From Pedobacter cryoconitis (GTDB taxonomy: Bacteria > Bacteroidota > Bacteroidia > Sphingobacteriales > Sphingobacteriaceae), in assembly GCF_003259615.1 (NCBI RefSeq), contig NZ_QLLR01000001.1, positions 251,922 to 315,921 on the forward strand: a stretch of DNA of 64,000 nucleotides, in the 5' to 3' direction. The position numbers were made by a program, and so were the translations under genes. Positions 1-9,095 of this stretch are shown here, piece by piece (positions within the stretch are counted from its first letter, which is position 1; each line of letters opens with the position of its first letter). The notes beneath the pieces were generated by a model. It made no database searches. It saw only the letters and a list, made by a program, of their open reading frames with translations, and was not told the DNA's origin.

Positions 1-1591
1 CATAAGGGTTTCTGAAACCACCGTTTGAGGCTTTGCCGGGTATAAAGTTTCCGGGGTACATTACCGGATATTCAACGGGAGAAATGTCCATGGCAGATCC
101 AAATATGCTTTCTGTATTCTCTCCCGGATAATTGCCTGTTGACACATATCCTTGTATACCCAGATCCATTTTTGTAGTTCCTGTCAATTTCATGTTCAGG
201 TTAGACGTGAAATTATACCGTTTAAAGTCAAGGGAGGAGTTGTATTGAGAGAGCTGATCGGTCTTTAGAAAACCTGTTTCATTGTAATAGGCCAGCGAGA
301 CGTAATATTGTGCATTGTCTGTTCCGCCGCTTGCATTCAGGTTCGCCCTGCGGTTACGGCTGTATTTGTTAAATATTTCGTTCATCCAGTTTACATTTGG
401 ATAAAGCAGCGGATCAATTCCAGAGGCTGTTTTGTCAATATAGTCCTTGCTGTATTTTTCACCTAAACCTCTTCCTATACTGGCTTCATTGGCCATGTTC
501 ATGAAAGTAATTCCATCTGCCATTTCAGGTCTTCTGGTGAAGGTGCTGACTCCTTCGTTATAGTCCAGAAAGATGGAGGTTTTACCGGCTTTACCAGTTT
601 TTGTTTTCACCAGGATTACCCCATTTGCACCTCTTACGCCGTAAACTGCGGTTCCGGAGGCATCTTTAAGTACAGTGAAAGATTCTATATCTTCAGCGTC
701 CAGGTTATCTATAGAGCGTTCCACACCATCGACCAGCACCAGCGGAGAGCTGGAATTGCCTCCAAAGGTAGAAATACCCCTGATCCATATATCAGCTGTG
801 CTTCTGCCGGGTTCTCCACTGCGTTGTACGCCTACTACACCAGCAATTCTGCCGGAAAGTGATTGTGTAATGCTGTTAACGGGCTGTTTAAGTTCTTTGG
901 AACTGAGTGTAGATTGTGCGCCAATCAAAGAAACTTTACGTTGTACACCAAAACCTACTACCGCAACTTCTTCCAGTGCATTATCACTTGGTAAAAGACT
1001 TATTTTTAGGTTTTTCTGATTTTTCACCGTAACTTCCTGAGGTAGATAACCTACATAACTAATGATCAGCACGGCTTCGGCAGAAGGCACATTAATACTA
1101 AAACTTCCGTTCACATCTGTAGAGGTGGAAACCAGGCTTCCTTTAACTTTAATACCTGCTCCGGGAATTCCCATTCCCTTTTCATCGGTTACAATCCCAC
1201 GAATTACAATCGGGTCTGCTTTAGTAGACAAAACCTCCTTTTTAGACAATAAAATCGTTTTATCAACTATATTATAAAAAATAGAAAGTTTATCTAAAGA
1301 AGATTTTAAAGCTTCTTCCAGGGTTGCATCTTTCAAATTAACGGTTACGATTTCTTTGGCCGGGTCAAAGTTATTACTCAGAAATACATAGCCTGTTTGT
1401 TCTTTGATGGCTTTTAAAACGGCAGAAAGTGATTTGTTTTTTTGATGGAGACTAATTTTCTGCGCCGAAACGCTGGCGCTTGCCTGTACAAGGGCTATCA
1501 TGAGGATGAAAGTGGTTAATTTCATTATCAATAGCAGTTTAGGATATATCCTGCGAAAGGACATACCGGGGTGAAAAGCATTTAATTTCAT
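1..1591 (-). CDS. SusC-like TonB-dependent transducer with STN domain, C-terminus cut by window edge
   Basis: This is the first 530 codons of a SusC/RagA outer-membrane receptor, read on the minus strand and running off the left edge. I start it at the ATG at 1591. Residues 1-44 form a long leader and signal peptide. About 46-118 is a secretin/TonB short N-terminal (STN) domain, 130-202 a carboxypeptidase-regulatory-like beta-sandwich (motif GIPGAGIKVKG), near 207-215 a TonB-box-like LEEVAVVGFG, and then the plug domain with YGVRGANGVI. Such proteins import oligosaccharides through a SusD partner, and an STN domain lets them signal to a FecR-type anti-sigma factor. The next two genes upstream are exactly FecR and a sigma factor, so this is a self-contained transduction cassette. 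The SusD partner and enzymes should lie left of the window. Substrate cannot be told. Internal ATGs near 1562 and 1525 are alternative starts. Confidence 0.93.
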   Translation of the reverse strand, partial: MKLNAFHPGMSFRRIYPKLLLIMKLTTFILMIALVQASASVSAQKISLHQKNKSLSAVLKAIKEQTGYVFLSNNFDPAKEIVTVNLKDATLEEALKSSLDKLSIFYNIVDKTILLSKKEVLSTKADPIVIRGIVTDEKGMGIPGAGIKVKGSLVSTSTDVNGSFSINVPSAEAVLIISYVGYLPQEVTVKNQKNLKISLLPSDNALEEVAVVGFGVQRKVSLIGAQSTLSSKELKQPVNSITQSLSGRIAGVVGVQRSGEPGRSTADIWIRGISTFGGNSSSPLVLVDGVERSIDNLDAEDIESFTVLKDASGTAVYGVRGANGVILVKTKTGKAGKTSIFLDYNEGVSTFTRRPEMADGITFMNMANEASIGRGLGEKYSKDYIDKTASGIDPLLYPNVNWMNEIFNKYSRNRRANLNASGGTDNAQYYVSLAYYNETGFLKTDQLSQYNSSLDFKRYNFTSNLNMKLTGTTKMDLGIQGYVSTGNYPGENTESIFGSAMDISPVEYPVMYPGNFIPGKASNGGFRNPY

Positions 1592-1836
1592 ACTTTTGAT
1601 TGGGTTTGAGTAATTACAGAAATTGGTTCAGCTTAATTTTTCCGATAAAATCGGATGGGTAGGCTCAAATCTTCGGCCGGGCAATGGGTCCAATCATTGT
1701 CCGGCTTCATTATTCAGCCACCCACAGTAGCGTTGCTACGTCAAGGTAGGTGTTTCATCATGCTCATCTGTTTAATTTGGTTAGGTAAAGGTTTATTATA
1801 TTATCCTGGCGTTTCGGGCCAGGTCATGGTTCATTC
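1592..1836. other. FecR-SusC intergenic region with two hairpins
   Basis: This 245-base gap separates the fecR-like gene from the SusC gene. It holds two inverted repeats: 1641-1655 (arms TCCGAT/ATCGGA around AAA) and 1676-1705 (arms GCCGGGCAATG and CATTGTCCGGC with one G-U pair, 8-base loop). Neither is followed by a strong T-run in the direction of transcription, so they look more like an RNA structure or processing/attenuation element in a polycistronic leader than a plain terminator. The open frame at 1655-1840 on the plus strand has no recognisable protein features and is ignored. Confidence 0.4.
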
Positions 1837-3030
1837 TTAATTAGAGGTGATAATTATTTTTCTTCTGTTGTGTTGCTGGTCAGGGGTTTCCACTCTGAAT
1901 TTTATCTTTGCATAACTTAAAATCCGAAGTGCTTTAGAGGCATCCATATTCCTGTAAACTTCGCCTGTAAATTTATTATCAGGTATTTTACCTTCATAAG
2001 CGACATCCACATTATACCATCTTGAAAACTGTTTCATGATGGTATAGATATTAGCGTTCTCAAATTTAAAAAGCCCGTTTTTCCAGGCTACAGCAGTGAG
2101 CGGATCTACTTTGATGACCTGCAGCTCTGATCCTGTCAAAGCTTGCTCTCCAGGAGAAATGAGCCGTTCAAATACCGCCGGACGGCTTACTTTTATACTA
2201 CCTTCTAACAAAGTGGTCGCGCAAAGACCTTCGTCTTCATAGCTGTTGATGTTAAAGTGTGTCCCTAATACCTCGACTTCCTGATTTCTGCTGACCACGA
2301 TAAATGGAATACGCACAGCCTTAACGTTGAATTTGGCGACTTCAAAGTAGCCCTCTCCTTTTAACTCTACCCTGCGCTTTTTTAATGCAGCAAAAGAAGC
2401 GGGGTATCTTAAAGAAGATTCGGCATTCAGCCAGACATGTGTTCCATCGGGCAAAATCACCTGATACTGGCCACCTGCGGGAGTTGAAATGGTATTGTAA
2501 AGTATTGCTGATTGGTTAGTGGTTGTTTCTTTGAGCTCATAAAGCAGTTGTCCGGCAGCTGTTTTCCGGATACTCACTCCTGCCTGTTCAGCAACCTTCC
2601 CGTTTACAGCATCGGTTAATGATAATTTTGTACCATCGGCTAAGGTCAAAGTAGCTTTATTACCGCCCGGAAGCAGCTCACCGGTATATTGGCTGTAAAC
2701 AATGGGTGTATACTGCTTTTTAATAAAATAAGTACCTACCGATAGCATGATCAGCAGCATCGCCGCCGTCAGTACTTTGGTCCATAAAGAGAATAAGGTT
2801 TTTGTATGTACGGGTTGAAAAATAACCTGGAGAATGCTTGTTTTCTGGTCTGCTGAAAGCTCTTGTGAATATTTCTCTTCTTCCAGGTAACGGTCCATTA
2901 AACCGAGCAGTGTTTCTTTCTGCTGCTCACTGTCTACGATACGCATAAATTCTTTCACTTCTTTTTCAGAAGCAGATCCATTCATATATTGTTGAAATAA
3001 AACTTGTAATCTTGCTTCCGCAACTGCCAT
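1837..3030 (-). CDS. FecR-family anti-sigma factor
   Basis: Inner-membrane anti-sigma factor of the FecR type, 397 residues, which normally holds the partner sigma factor until the SusC transducer signals. The cytoplasmic N-terminus (1-80) is helical and acidic. A single transmembrane helix lies at about 83-103. The periplasmic FecR domain covers about 175-285 and contains the typical TPAGGQYQVILPDGT and VWLNAESSLRYP signatures. The C-terminal DUF4974-like segment is at about 315-385. It lies 90 bases downstream of the sigma-factor gene and upstream of the STN-containing SusC gene, the standard order of such cascades. The length is normal for the family. The specific signal is unknown. Confidence 0.93.
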   Translation of the reverse strand: MAVAEARLQVLFQQYMNGSASEKEVKEFMRIVDSEQQKETLLGLMDRYLEEEKYSQELSADQKTSILQVIFQPVHTKTLFSLWTKVLTAAMLLIMLSVGTYFIKKQYTPIVYSQYTGELLPGGNKATLTLADGTKLSLTDAVNGKVAEQAGVSIRKTAAGQLLYELKETTTNQSAILYNTISTPAGGQYQVILPDGTHVWLNAESSLRYPASFAALKKRRVELKGEGYFEVAKFNVKAVRIPFIVVSRNQEVEVLGTHFNINSYEDEGLCATTLLEGSIKVSRPAVFERLISPGEQALTGSELQVIKVDPLTAVAWKNGLFKFENANIYTIMKQFSRWYNVDVAYEGKIPDNKFTGEVYRNMDASKALRILSYAKIKFRVETPDQQHNRRKIIITSN

Positions 3031-3120
3031 AAATTGAGCTGTCTTTTGTTCTACTGACTCCTGGAAATCATAACCGGGGTAAGCAAATGGAGAATAAATT
3101 ATTCAGAGTTGGAGTGCAGG

Positions 3121-3717
3121 TTATTTCTTCATCAGCACTAAAACGATCATCAGGGCATCCATATACTTAAAATGCGCGCGTATAGCTTTGAGTGCTAATT
3201 TCATATGGGTATGAACAGTGCCTGGCGATATATTCATTTTTGCCGCTGCTTCTTCATATTTAAGTCCTTGTTCGTGGCATAATTCATAAACTAATTTACG
3301 TTGCGGCGGAAGCGCGTCGACAGCAGCCTTTAATATTTTTGCCGAATCATTATATAAGAGCAGGTGCTCTGCATTAGTTCCTCCGGTGATGACCTGTTCG
3401 GTAAGTTCTACTTCCCGGAGTGTTTGCGCGGCTATTTTTTTTAAGGCTGTATAGCTATGATTTCTGGTGGCACGATTAAGATAAGCGCCAAAATTTTCAA
3501 TATTGACCAGGTGATCTCTTTTAATCCAGATCCTGATAAATACATTCTGAACAATTTCTTCTGCTTGTAGTTTTGAGCGGGTAAGCTTGCTGGAAAAATC
3601 ATAGACCAGGGCCTGATAACGTTCAAATAATTCTGCGAAAGCTTTTTGATCTCCGGCGGCAACCTGAACCAACAGTTCACTTTCCAATACATTTTTGTAT
3701 GGTCTTTCTGTGTACAT
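3121..3717 (-). CDS. ECF sigma-70 factor (Bacteroidota SusC/FecR-associated)
   Basis: Extracytoplasmic-function sigma factor of 198 residues. Region 2 is recognisable at about 25-75 (AFAELFERYQ, followed by AEEIVQNVFIRIW) and region 4 at about 135-185 (LPPQRKLVYEL, then NISPGTVHTHM as the DNA-recognition helix). It ends in a short hydrophobic tail (ALMIVLVLMKK), a feature also seen in the other cascade sigma factor in this window. ATG at 3717 is used. It is followed by the FecR-like gene, so it should direct RNA polymerase to the SusC operon when released. I see no clear TAnnTTTG promoter in the 300 bases upstream, in line with possible autoregulation. Confidence 0.94.
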   Translation of the reverse strand: MYTERPYKNVLESELLVQVAAGDQKAFAELFERYQALVYDFSSKLTRSKLQAEEIVQNVFIRIWIKRDHLVNIENFGAYLNRATRNHSYTALKKIAAQTLREVELTEQVITGGTNAEHLLLYNDSAKILKAAVDALPPQRKLVYELCHEQGLKYEEAAAKMNISPGTVHTHMKLALKAIRAHFKYMDALMIVLVLMKK

Positions 3718-4014
3718 CCGCTTTTATCAGAATAATTTTTAGTTCAATGTCAAATCAATATTATGTATAATTTTTAGCATTCTTTAACGATGGCCAGATA
3801 AAAGCTCAGCTTTATATGATTTGACAGTGAATTAAAAAATTAACCCTTCAGCAATTTAAAATTGTTTTAGCTATCATAAATCAGCATAAATGTACTTATT
3901 AGCTTTTTAACTGTTCTTTAATTAAAGACAGGTTTAAATAAATACTTTTAAAGATAAATGAAAATATAGTTAAACAAACAGGTTTTAGGGAGAATGCCTT
4001 ACCTTTAACAAATC

Positions 4015-5205
4015 ATGCGTAAACGTACAGCTCTTATAGTTCTGATTTATCTGGTATTTGGAGGAATCTGGCTGGTGATGGGAGCCCGTTGGATAGACAA
4101 TTTAAACCGGCTGACACCTGGCAGAGATTTAAGCTGGCTGTATACTTATAAAAACATATTTTTCCTGTTTGTTTCCGGGGTCATTTTATTTCTGCTGATA
4201 GAAATGTACCGCGCCAGTTTGTCCAAAGTAGAAAAAAATTACCAGCAGCTATTTGAAGGTTCTCCTGCGGTCATTTATGTTTTCGATAAGACCAATTTTC
4301 AGTTTTTGAAAGTAAACAATGTCATGACGCGCAAGTATGGGTATAACGAAAAGGAATTGTTAGCGATGACAGTGCTGGACATCCGGCCTCAGGAAGAGAG
4401 TTCCAGGCTAAAGGACTACTTATTAACCAAGCATGATGAAGGGTCTGAGACTGGAATATGGTTGCACCGAAAGAAAAACGGAGAGTCATTTCATCAGTTA
4501 ATTTCACATCATAGTACTGTTTATGAGGGTAAACCTGCTTATACGGTAATCGCTATTGATGTAGAACAGCATATCAAAGCTGAAGAAAAGATTAAGGAAT
4601 TACTAAATACTTATGAAACGGTAACCAGCGTAACCAATGATGTAATCTGGGAGTATTCTCCTTATACGGACAGGATTCAATGGATGAATGGTTTTTCAGA
4701 AATTTTCGGTTATACGGATGATCTCCGGGAGGATTCCGGGGAATGGGTATTGGATAAGATACATCCTGAGGATAAGAACAGGGTCGTTGAATCCATGGAA
4801 CTGGCCTTTAAAGAGCTGAGTACTTCCTGGCGCTGCGAGTACCGGTTTTTATGTGCTGATGGAAATTACAAAGAGGTTTCTAATCAGGCGTTTATTTTGC
4901 TGGACAAACAGGGGAAAACAGAAAAAATGGTAGGTGCTTTACGGGACATTACAGTCAGAAAAGATTATGAGAAACGTTTATTGCTTAAAAATAGCATGTT
5001 AAAAGAAATTGCCTGGAATAATTCTCATGAAATCCGCCGTCCTTTAAGTAATATACTGGGTTTAGCGGAACTACTGAATACAGATCCTGATACTTCAGAA
5101 GCTCAGGCAAAGTTGCTGAATATGCTGGGAAAGTCTGCGACTGAACTTGATGAGATTCTCCTGAAAATAAATGATTCACTTAAAGATCTGAATCTTGAGA
5201 ATTAG
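4015..5205 (+). CDS. Membrane PAS protein with HisKA-like segment but no kinase ATPase domain
   Basis: A 396-residue sensor. Two membrane helices (about 6-24 and 47-65) flank a short loop. Two PAS domains follow (about 75-190, starting YQQLFEGSPAVIYVF, and about 200-315 with a PAC segment ending GALRDITVRK). The end carries a dimerisation helix with AWNNSHEIRRPLSNILGL, where His338 sits at the position of the phospho-accepting histidine. The protein then stops at residue 396 with no HATPase domain, and the following DNA runs into a convergent gene, so there is no continuation. This truncated architecture recurs in Bacteroidota, where it may act as a phosphotransfer or binding partner of other kinases; that role is inference. 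It stands alone between a sigma cassette and the vgrG island. Confidence 0.8.
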   Translation: MRKRTALIVLIYLVFGGIWLVMGARWIDNLNRLTPGRDLSWLYTYKNIFFLFVSGVILFLLIEMYRASLSKVEKNYQQLFEGSPAVIYVFDKTNFQFLKVNNVMTRKYGYNEKELLAMTVLDIRPQEESSRLKDYLLTKHDEGSETGIWLHRKKNGESFHQLISHHSTVYEGKPAYTVIAIDVEQHIKAEEKIKELLNTYETVTSVTNDVIWEYSPYTDRIQWMNGFSEIFGYTDDLREDSGEWVLDKIHPEDKNRVVESMELAFKELSTSWRCEYRFLCADGNYKEVSNQAFILLDKQGKTEKMVGALRDITVRKDYEKRLLLKNSMLKEIAWNNSHEIRRPLSNILGLAELLNTDPDTSEAQAKLLNMLGKSATELDEILLKINDSLKDLNLEN

Positions 5206-5287
5206 GTTAGAAATAAGATTTTTTCATTTCAGGTTTGGTTCGTGAGATTGTTATGAATAAGCAAGTATCGCCAGTATTATAAATCAT

Positions 5288-5956
5288 CTAATCCAGTTTT
5301 AAGCGACGATAAATAATCTTATCAGAGAATCTAAAATAAAATGTATCATCAGTGTTATTATAAAAAGACCTAAAAAACACAAGGTCAGATCTGTAGCGCT
5401 TTACTGTTTTTCCTGTTTTTCGATTTAATATATAAATATCGTCATAACCAATTTTTGAAGTATTATAGAACAAATAAATAGTTGCAGGAGGTCCAGAATA
5501 ACCACTTAGAACATTTATAGATTCATCAAAATCAAAACCAGATTTCCTATTAAGCAGAATAACCAGATATTTATCACTTGAAGATATAATCCCTCCCATA
5601 CCATAATAGTCACTAAATTCTCGTTTCCAGCTAAATTCGCTAGAAGTAACTGTATTTACCTTTGCTAGCCCAGCGAAATCAAGCCTACGCTCGACTTTTA
5701 CTTTCGTCAGAGATTTGTCTTTAAATGCGTCAGGTGGCAGATACTGCCCATCAGGATCAATGTTTTTAATTGTATCTCTATCAATTGATAAACCATTAAT
5801 AATTCCAGGAGAAATATTTTTTTTAGAAACGGATTCCATCGCGTCTGATACATTGGGGACAAGAATAAAATAACTATATCGCCAAAAGACGAGTAATCCC
5901 AAAATAGAAAAAATAATTAACGGTTGTTTAAAGCTTCTCTTTAATTGTGTTGTCAT
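5288..5956 (-). CDS. Membrane-anchored hypothetical protein, candidate immunity protein
   Basis: A 222-residue protein that I do not recognise. After a basic N-terminus there is one hydrophobic segment at about 13-33 (PLIIFSILGLLVFW), then a polar domain rich in Tyr, Asp and Ser predicted to lie outside the cytoplasm. It begins 32 bases after the stop of the putative lipase effector and is the last gene of the vgrG operon. Genes at this position in vgrG cargo clusters often encode immunity proteins, and periplasm-facing membrane anchoring would suit protection from an enzyme that acts on membranes or in the periplasm. That role is inferred from context only. The gene is AT-richer than most of the window, as cargo genes often are. 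Confidence 0.6.
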   Translation of the reverse strand: MTTQLKRSFKQPLIIFSILGLLVFWRYSYFILVPNVSDAMESVSKKNISPGIINGLSIDRDTIKNIDPDGQYLPPDAFKDKSLTKVKVERRLDFAGLAKVNTVTSSEFSWKREFSDYYGMGGIISSSDKYLVILLNRKSGFDFDESINVLSGYSGPPATIYLFYNTSKIGYDDIYILNRKTGKTVKRYRSDLVFFRSFYNNTDDTFYFRFSDKIIYRRLKLD

Positions 5957-5988
5957 ATATATTAGTCTTTAATAAAAGAAGTTACACT

Positions 5989-7809
5989 TTAACTTATGGT
6001 TAGTGGATTAAGCAGTAAATTAGGCTTTTTATTGGTTTTACGATAAAATATACCTGAACCTTTTTCCTTTATTAGCTCAAATACAGATTTTCCATTTGAC
6101 CATTCTAATAGTTCATGGCTTAATCCCCAAGCTGTTGGGCCAGAATGGGCTTTTAATTCAGCATCAAATAGAGCAGTATATGCCTCTACAACTAACGATT
6201 CAGCCTCACCTAAATAATCTCTAGTAGCAGAAACTGAATTATATGAATTATATGAAACAATATAAGGAGAATAACGCTCCTTTTTTCCAGATTGAATATC
6301 AGCTTTTAACTTTTTGCAAGCATAATATACTTTCGCGTAGTTTGCAACAAGGTTTGTATAAAGCACTGTTTGGTCAGGATCTATTTTAACTTCCCCATTT
6401 TTATCCACTCCATTAGATTTCAATAACTTATTCATAATGTGCTTTGAATAAATCTTATACGAACCACCTACCAATTCAAACGCTGTTGGGTGCACATCAT
6501 CACCATCACTATTACACGCATTAGCAATACCATGAATATCTCCCATACGGCTTACCACATCGGCTCTGTCATTTGAAAACGTAAACTGAACTCCCCTGGT
6601 TTTTAACTTATTCCAGCTACTGCCACCATCGCCGTCTTTAGCATAATCATCTATGCCCCTGGGCAGTTTAATTTTATCCCTTTCAAAAAATTCTCCCATA
6701 CTGGCTTTCATGGGTCTGTTCGCCAGCATATCTAATTTCATGGTCTTATAATTCTTATACTCATCACCTTTATAACCCATATTCTGATGTAAAGCGAGAT
6801 AAACCATATTAATCGCTACTTTATCCCATTTCAATAATTTCAGATAATCGATTATCCCTTTAGCAACTCCTACTCCAAAAGCATTGCCCTGACTGTGCAT
6901 AACAATAGTAATCGGATTATATTCTGGTGTACTTAGTCCTGGCACATATGGGGAAAAAGTATCATAAGTGGGTTTTTCCATATAATGCAGATTTAACTTC
7001 GCCCAGGTTAGCCCCTGTTTACGCCCATGCTTCATGCGGTGGCCCGGATTAGATTCAAGTCCATGCGACCCATTAAGATAATGGATATTATCTTTCGCAT
7101 CGAAATGTGCCGCATATCTTTCAGTAAACTTATAATTATTTTGTTTAACATTCCAGTATTTCGGATACCTCTCGATTTTCGTAGCATGCAGCCAATTATA
7201 AACTGCCCTTCCTGGAGGAACAATACTATGATATAAAACTTCTTTTATTGTATTCTTTACAGGATGCCCAATATCTTCTTTATATTCATCTGGTGTATAC
7301 CTATCGTCAGAATCCTCCCAATTTTTTTCATTCGTATTCTCAGCCCCCCTCATACTATAAGGATCTCCTCGCTCCGGTACCTTATCCATTACACTATTCC
7401 AAGCCACAGCACCCATATTTTCAATTGGCGCACCCCAGAAACCATTGATAAAAATGATATAACCTTTGAATTCCGGAGGCCCGCTCTTAAGTTTCAGTTT
7501 TAACCCGCCGGTTCCCACTAAACTCCGATTTGGCTGATAAACATAGGTATTATCAATTCTGCTTCCGAAATTAACATCCTTATACTTTATTGGATTAACT
7601 TTAAACCTGGAGTTTTGCCCGGGCTTAAACACAGGGACCTGCCTGGCTTTGGACACATAAGTATTATCAACCTTAGTCTTATAATCATTATACTGCTGAG
7701 CCTTCATATCCTGACGGGAAGATTTTTGGTTATCGTCAGTCGCTTTCAACTTTGGCTTAACCTTAATTGGAGGCTGCGATTTACCTGATACTGTTTCTTT
7801 CTTTCCCAT
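5989..7809 (-). CDS. Putative type VI effector with serine-hydrolase (lipase-like) motif
   Basis: A 606-residue protein. The first ~110 residues are basic and low in complexity, with repeated DNTYV segments (48-52 and 86-90), and may be a loading or linker region. From 115 an alpha/beta-hydrolase pattern begins: GYIIFINGFWG (116-126) resembles an oxyanion-loop strand, and MHSQGNA (304-310) resembles a nucleophile elbow with Ser306 as the candidate nucleophile; the first Gly of the usual GxSxG is replaced by Met. Candidate acid and base residues are Asp414/Asp417 (SNDRADVV) and His440 or His457. It directly follows the DUF4280 PAAR-like gene (2 bases apart) and precedes the immunity candidate. 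Established vgrG-PAAR-effector organisation supports a secreted antibacterial lipase, but no named Tle family could be assigned by eye. Confidence 0.65.
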   Translation of the reverse strand: MGKKETVSGKSQPPIKVKPKLKATDDNQKSSRQDMKAQQYNDYKTKVDNTYVSKARQVPVFKPGQNSRFKVNPIKYKDVNFGSRIDNTYVYQPNRSLVGTGGLKLKLKSGPPEFKGYIIFINGFWGAPIENMGAVAWNSVMDKVPERGDPYSMRGAENTNEKNWEDSDDRYTPDEYKEDIGHPVKNTIKEVLYHSIVPPGRAVYNWLHATKIERYPKYWNVKQNNYKFTERYAAHFDAKDNIHYLNGSHGLESNPGHRMKHGRKQGLTWAKLNLHYMEKPTYDTFSPYVPGLSTPEYNPITIVMHSQGNAFGVGVAKGIIDYLKLLKWDKVAINMVYLALHQNMGYKGDEYKNYKTMKLDMLANRPMKASMGEFFERDKIKLPRGIDDYAKDGDGGSSWNKLKTRGVQFTFSNDRADVVSRMGDIHGIANACNSDGDDVHPTAFELVGGSYKIYSKHIMNKLLKSNGVDKNGEVKIDPDQTVLYTNLVANYAKVYYACKKLKADIQSGKKERYSPYIVSYNSYNSVSATRDYLGEAESLVVEAYTALFDAELKAHSGPTAWGLSHELLEWSNGKSVFELIKEKGSGIFYRKTNKKPNLLLNPLTIS

Positions 7810-7811
7810 AA

Positions 7812-8228
7812 CTAAACTGCTCCTTTATTATAACCCGATTGATAAGGTATCAATGGCATACTATCTGATAACTGACTTATCTTTTTAGGGCTTGCACCTC
7901 CTGCAGTAGCTCTTTGCAGATCATCATCAATAAGGATTGTCCCACCGTTACTACATTGGATGGTAGAATTGTCCATAACAAATTTCTTACTGCCCATCAC
8001 TACCTTTTTACTGGTTTGCTTCCACTTTTGCAATGCCGGCGAACAGGGCGGCTGATTGGAAGAACGTTTACAAGAACCAAAGTTTGGCAGCAGCGTTTTA
8101 TCTTCGTCAGTAACCTTTAATTTTCCCTGTATAAATACCTTTCGCTGTGAAGTAACTTTCAGTTTTCCCTTTGCTGTTCCAAGTGAACACATCACACAAG
8201 CGCCATCAAGTACATATTTCCTACTCAT
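7812..8228 (-). CDS. DUF4280 PAAR-like spike-tip protein
   Basis: A 138-residue protein of the DUF4280 type, a PAAR-like family thought to cap the VgrG spike and carry effectors. Seen in the sequence are an N-terminal GACVMCSLG, paired cysteines (MCSLG, GSCKRS, QPPCSP and IQCSNGGTI), and the short beta-rich repeats typical of the family. Its start overlaps the stop of the upstream adaptor-like gene by 8 bases, which implies translational coupling, and the effector gene follows after 2 bases. This tight order (vgrG, accessory, DUF4280, effector, immunity) supports a role in recruiting the effector. Confidence in the family is good; the cysteine role is not known to me. Confidence 0.82.
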   Translation of the reverse strand: MSRKYVLDGACVMCSLGTAKGKLKVTSQRKVFIQGKLKVTDEDKTLLPNFGSCKRSSNQPPCSPALQKWKQTSKKVVMGSKKFVMDNSTIQCSNGGTILIDDDLQRATAGGASPKKISQLSDSMPLIPYQSGYNKGAV

Positions 8229-9084
8229 TGCCTAGTAATTTTAATTTATAAACTGCTTGTTTTTCATAGCCGTCACAATTCCCCGTAATCGTTAGCTCTG
8301 CTGTCTCTATATAACTCTCCGCTCCAATTTTCACTGTGTATATTCCCTGATAATCAAAATAATAATCCATTTCGGCATCAGACTCTTGCTCAGTTATCTC
8401 TGCTAAATAATGGTTCATTCCCTCTACATCAAGCTCCTGCGCATTGATATGGCCGCTAATAGCAATTGTTGCTATTTTTGGATCATCCGCTATAGCAATC
8501 AGTTCTTTATATTCTGTTACAGGAAGGACGGTATGCCCAAAATGTTTAAGCAGGATCTTATCAGTTCCGATACTTTCCTCTCCAATATAAGTTTGATAAA
8601 TATTATTAAATAAGAGATTCAATAACAAGTCGTTATAGTATAAACTCTTTAAATCATCATGTAAGGCAGCATCCATGCTATTCACAATCTCAGTCACCTC
8701 ACCCTCTTCGTATATATAATTAATATCAGCTTTAGCTATCTCCCAGGCTAATAAAATACGGTTCTTATCGCCCACCCCTTTAATTGCTCCGTGTCTGTCT
8801 GTTTTGACTATCAATTCGTTATTAATAGAAAATAATTTTGCAAACAGCCATTCCGTTTGTTCATAATCACCCTCTGAACGTCCATTGATAACCAGATTAT
8901 CTAAAAACACATTAAAGACAGCACCGTCATTACTTTCTGCCGGACTCAAACGGCAGGTAAGCTCAATACGCATGGTATCAGTAGCATCAGCAACGGTCAG
9001 CAGATTACTGATATTTACCGCGTAGTTCAGCTCAGTTAAAAGTGCTGTTACCGGCAAAGTATATTCCATCCCTTTATAAATCAT
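8221..9084 (-). CDS. Hypothetical protein between vgrG and PAAR-like gene, candidate adaptor/chaperone
   Basis: A 287-residue soluble, acidic protein without signal peptide or membrane helices. I do not recognise its family. It is rich in alternating hydrophobic strands in the N-terminal 90 residues and in the last 70, with a helical middle, and resembles no catalytic domain. Its start lies 11 bases after vgrG and its end overlaps the DUF4280 gene by 8 bases, so it is translated together with the spike proteins. Proteins encoded at this place in vgrG operons are commonly effector adaptors or chaperones (for example the DUF4123 and DUF1795 families elsewhere), but this one carries neither signature by eye. 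Function is inferred from position only. Confidence 0.65.
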   Translation of the reverse strand: MIYKGMEYTLPVTALLTELNYAVNISNLLTVADATDTMRIELTCRLSPAESNDGAVFNVFLDNLVINGRSEGDYEQTEWLFAKLFSINNELIVKTDRHGAIKGVGDKNRILLAWEIAKADINYIYEEGEVTEIVNSMDAALHDDLKSLYYNDLLLNLLFNNIYQTYIGEESIGTDKILLKHFGHTVLPVTEYKELIAIADDPKIATIAISGHINAQELDVEGMNHYLAEITEQESDAEMDYYFDYQGIYTVKIGAESYIETAELTITGNCDGYEKQAVYKLKLLGNE

Positions 9085-9095
9085 AGCCAGTATAT

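Noticed and set aside
1655..1840. 61-residue plus-strand ORF
   Set aside because: It overlaps the hairpin region between FecR and SusC and has no protein-like features.
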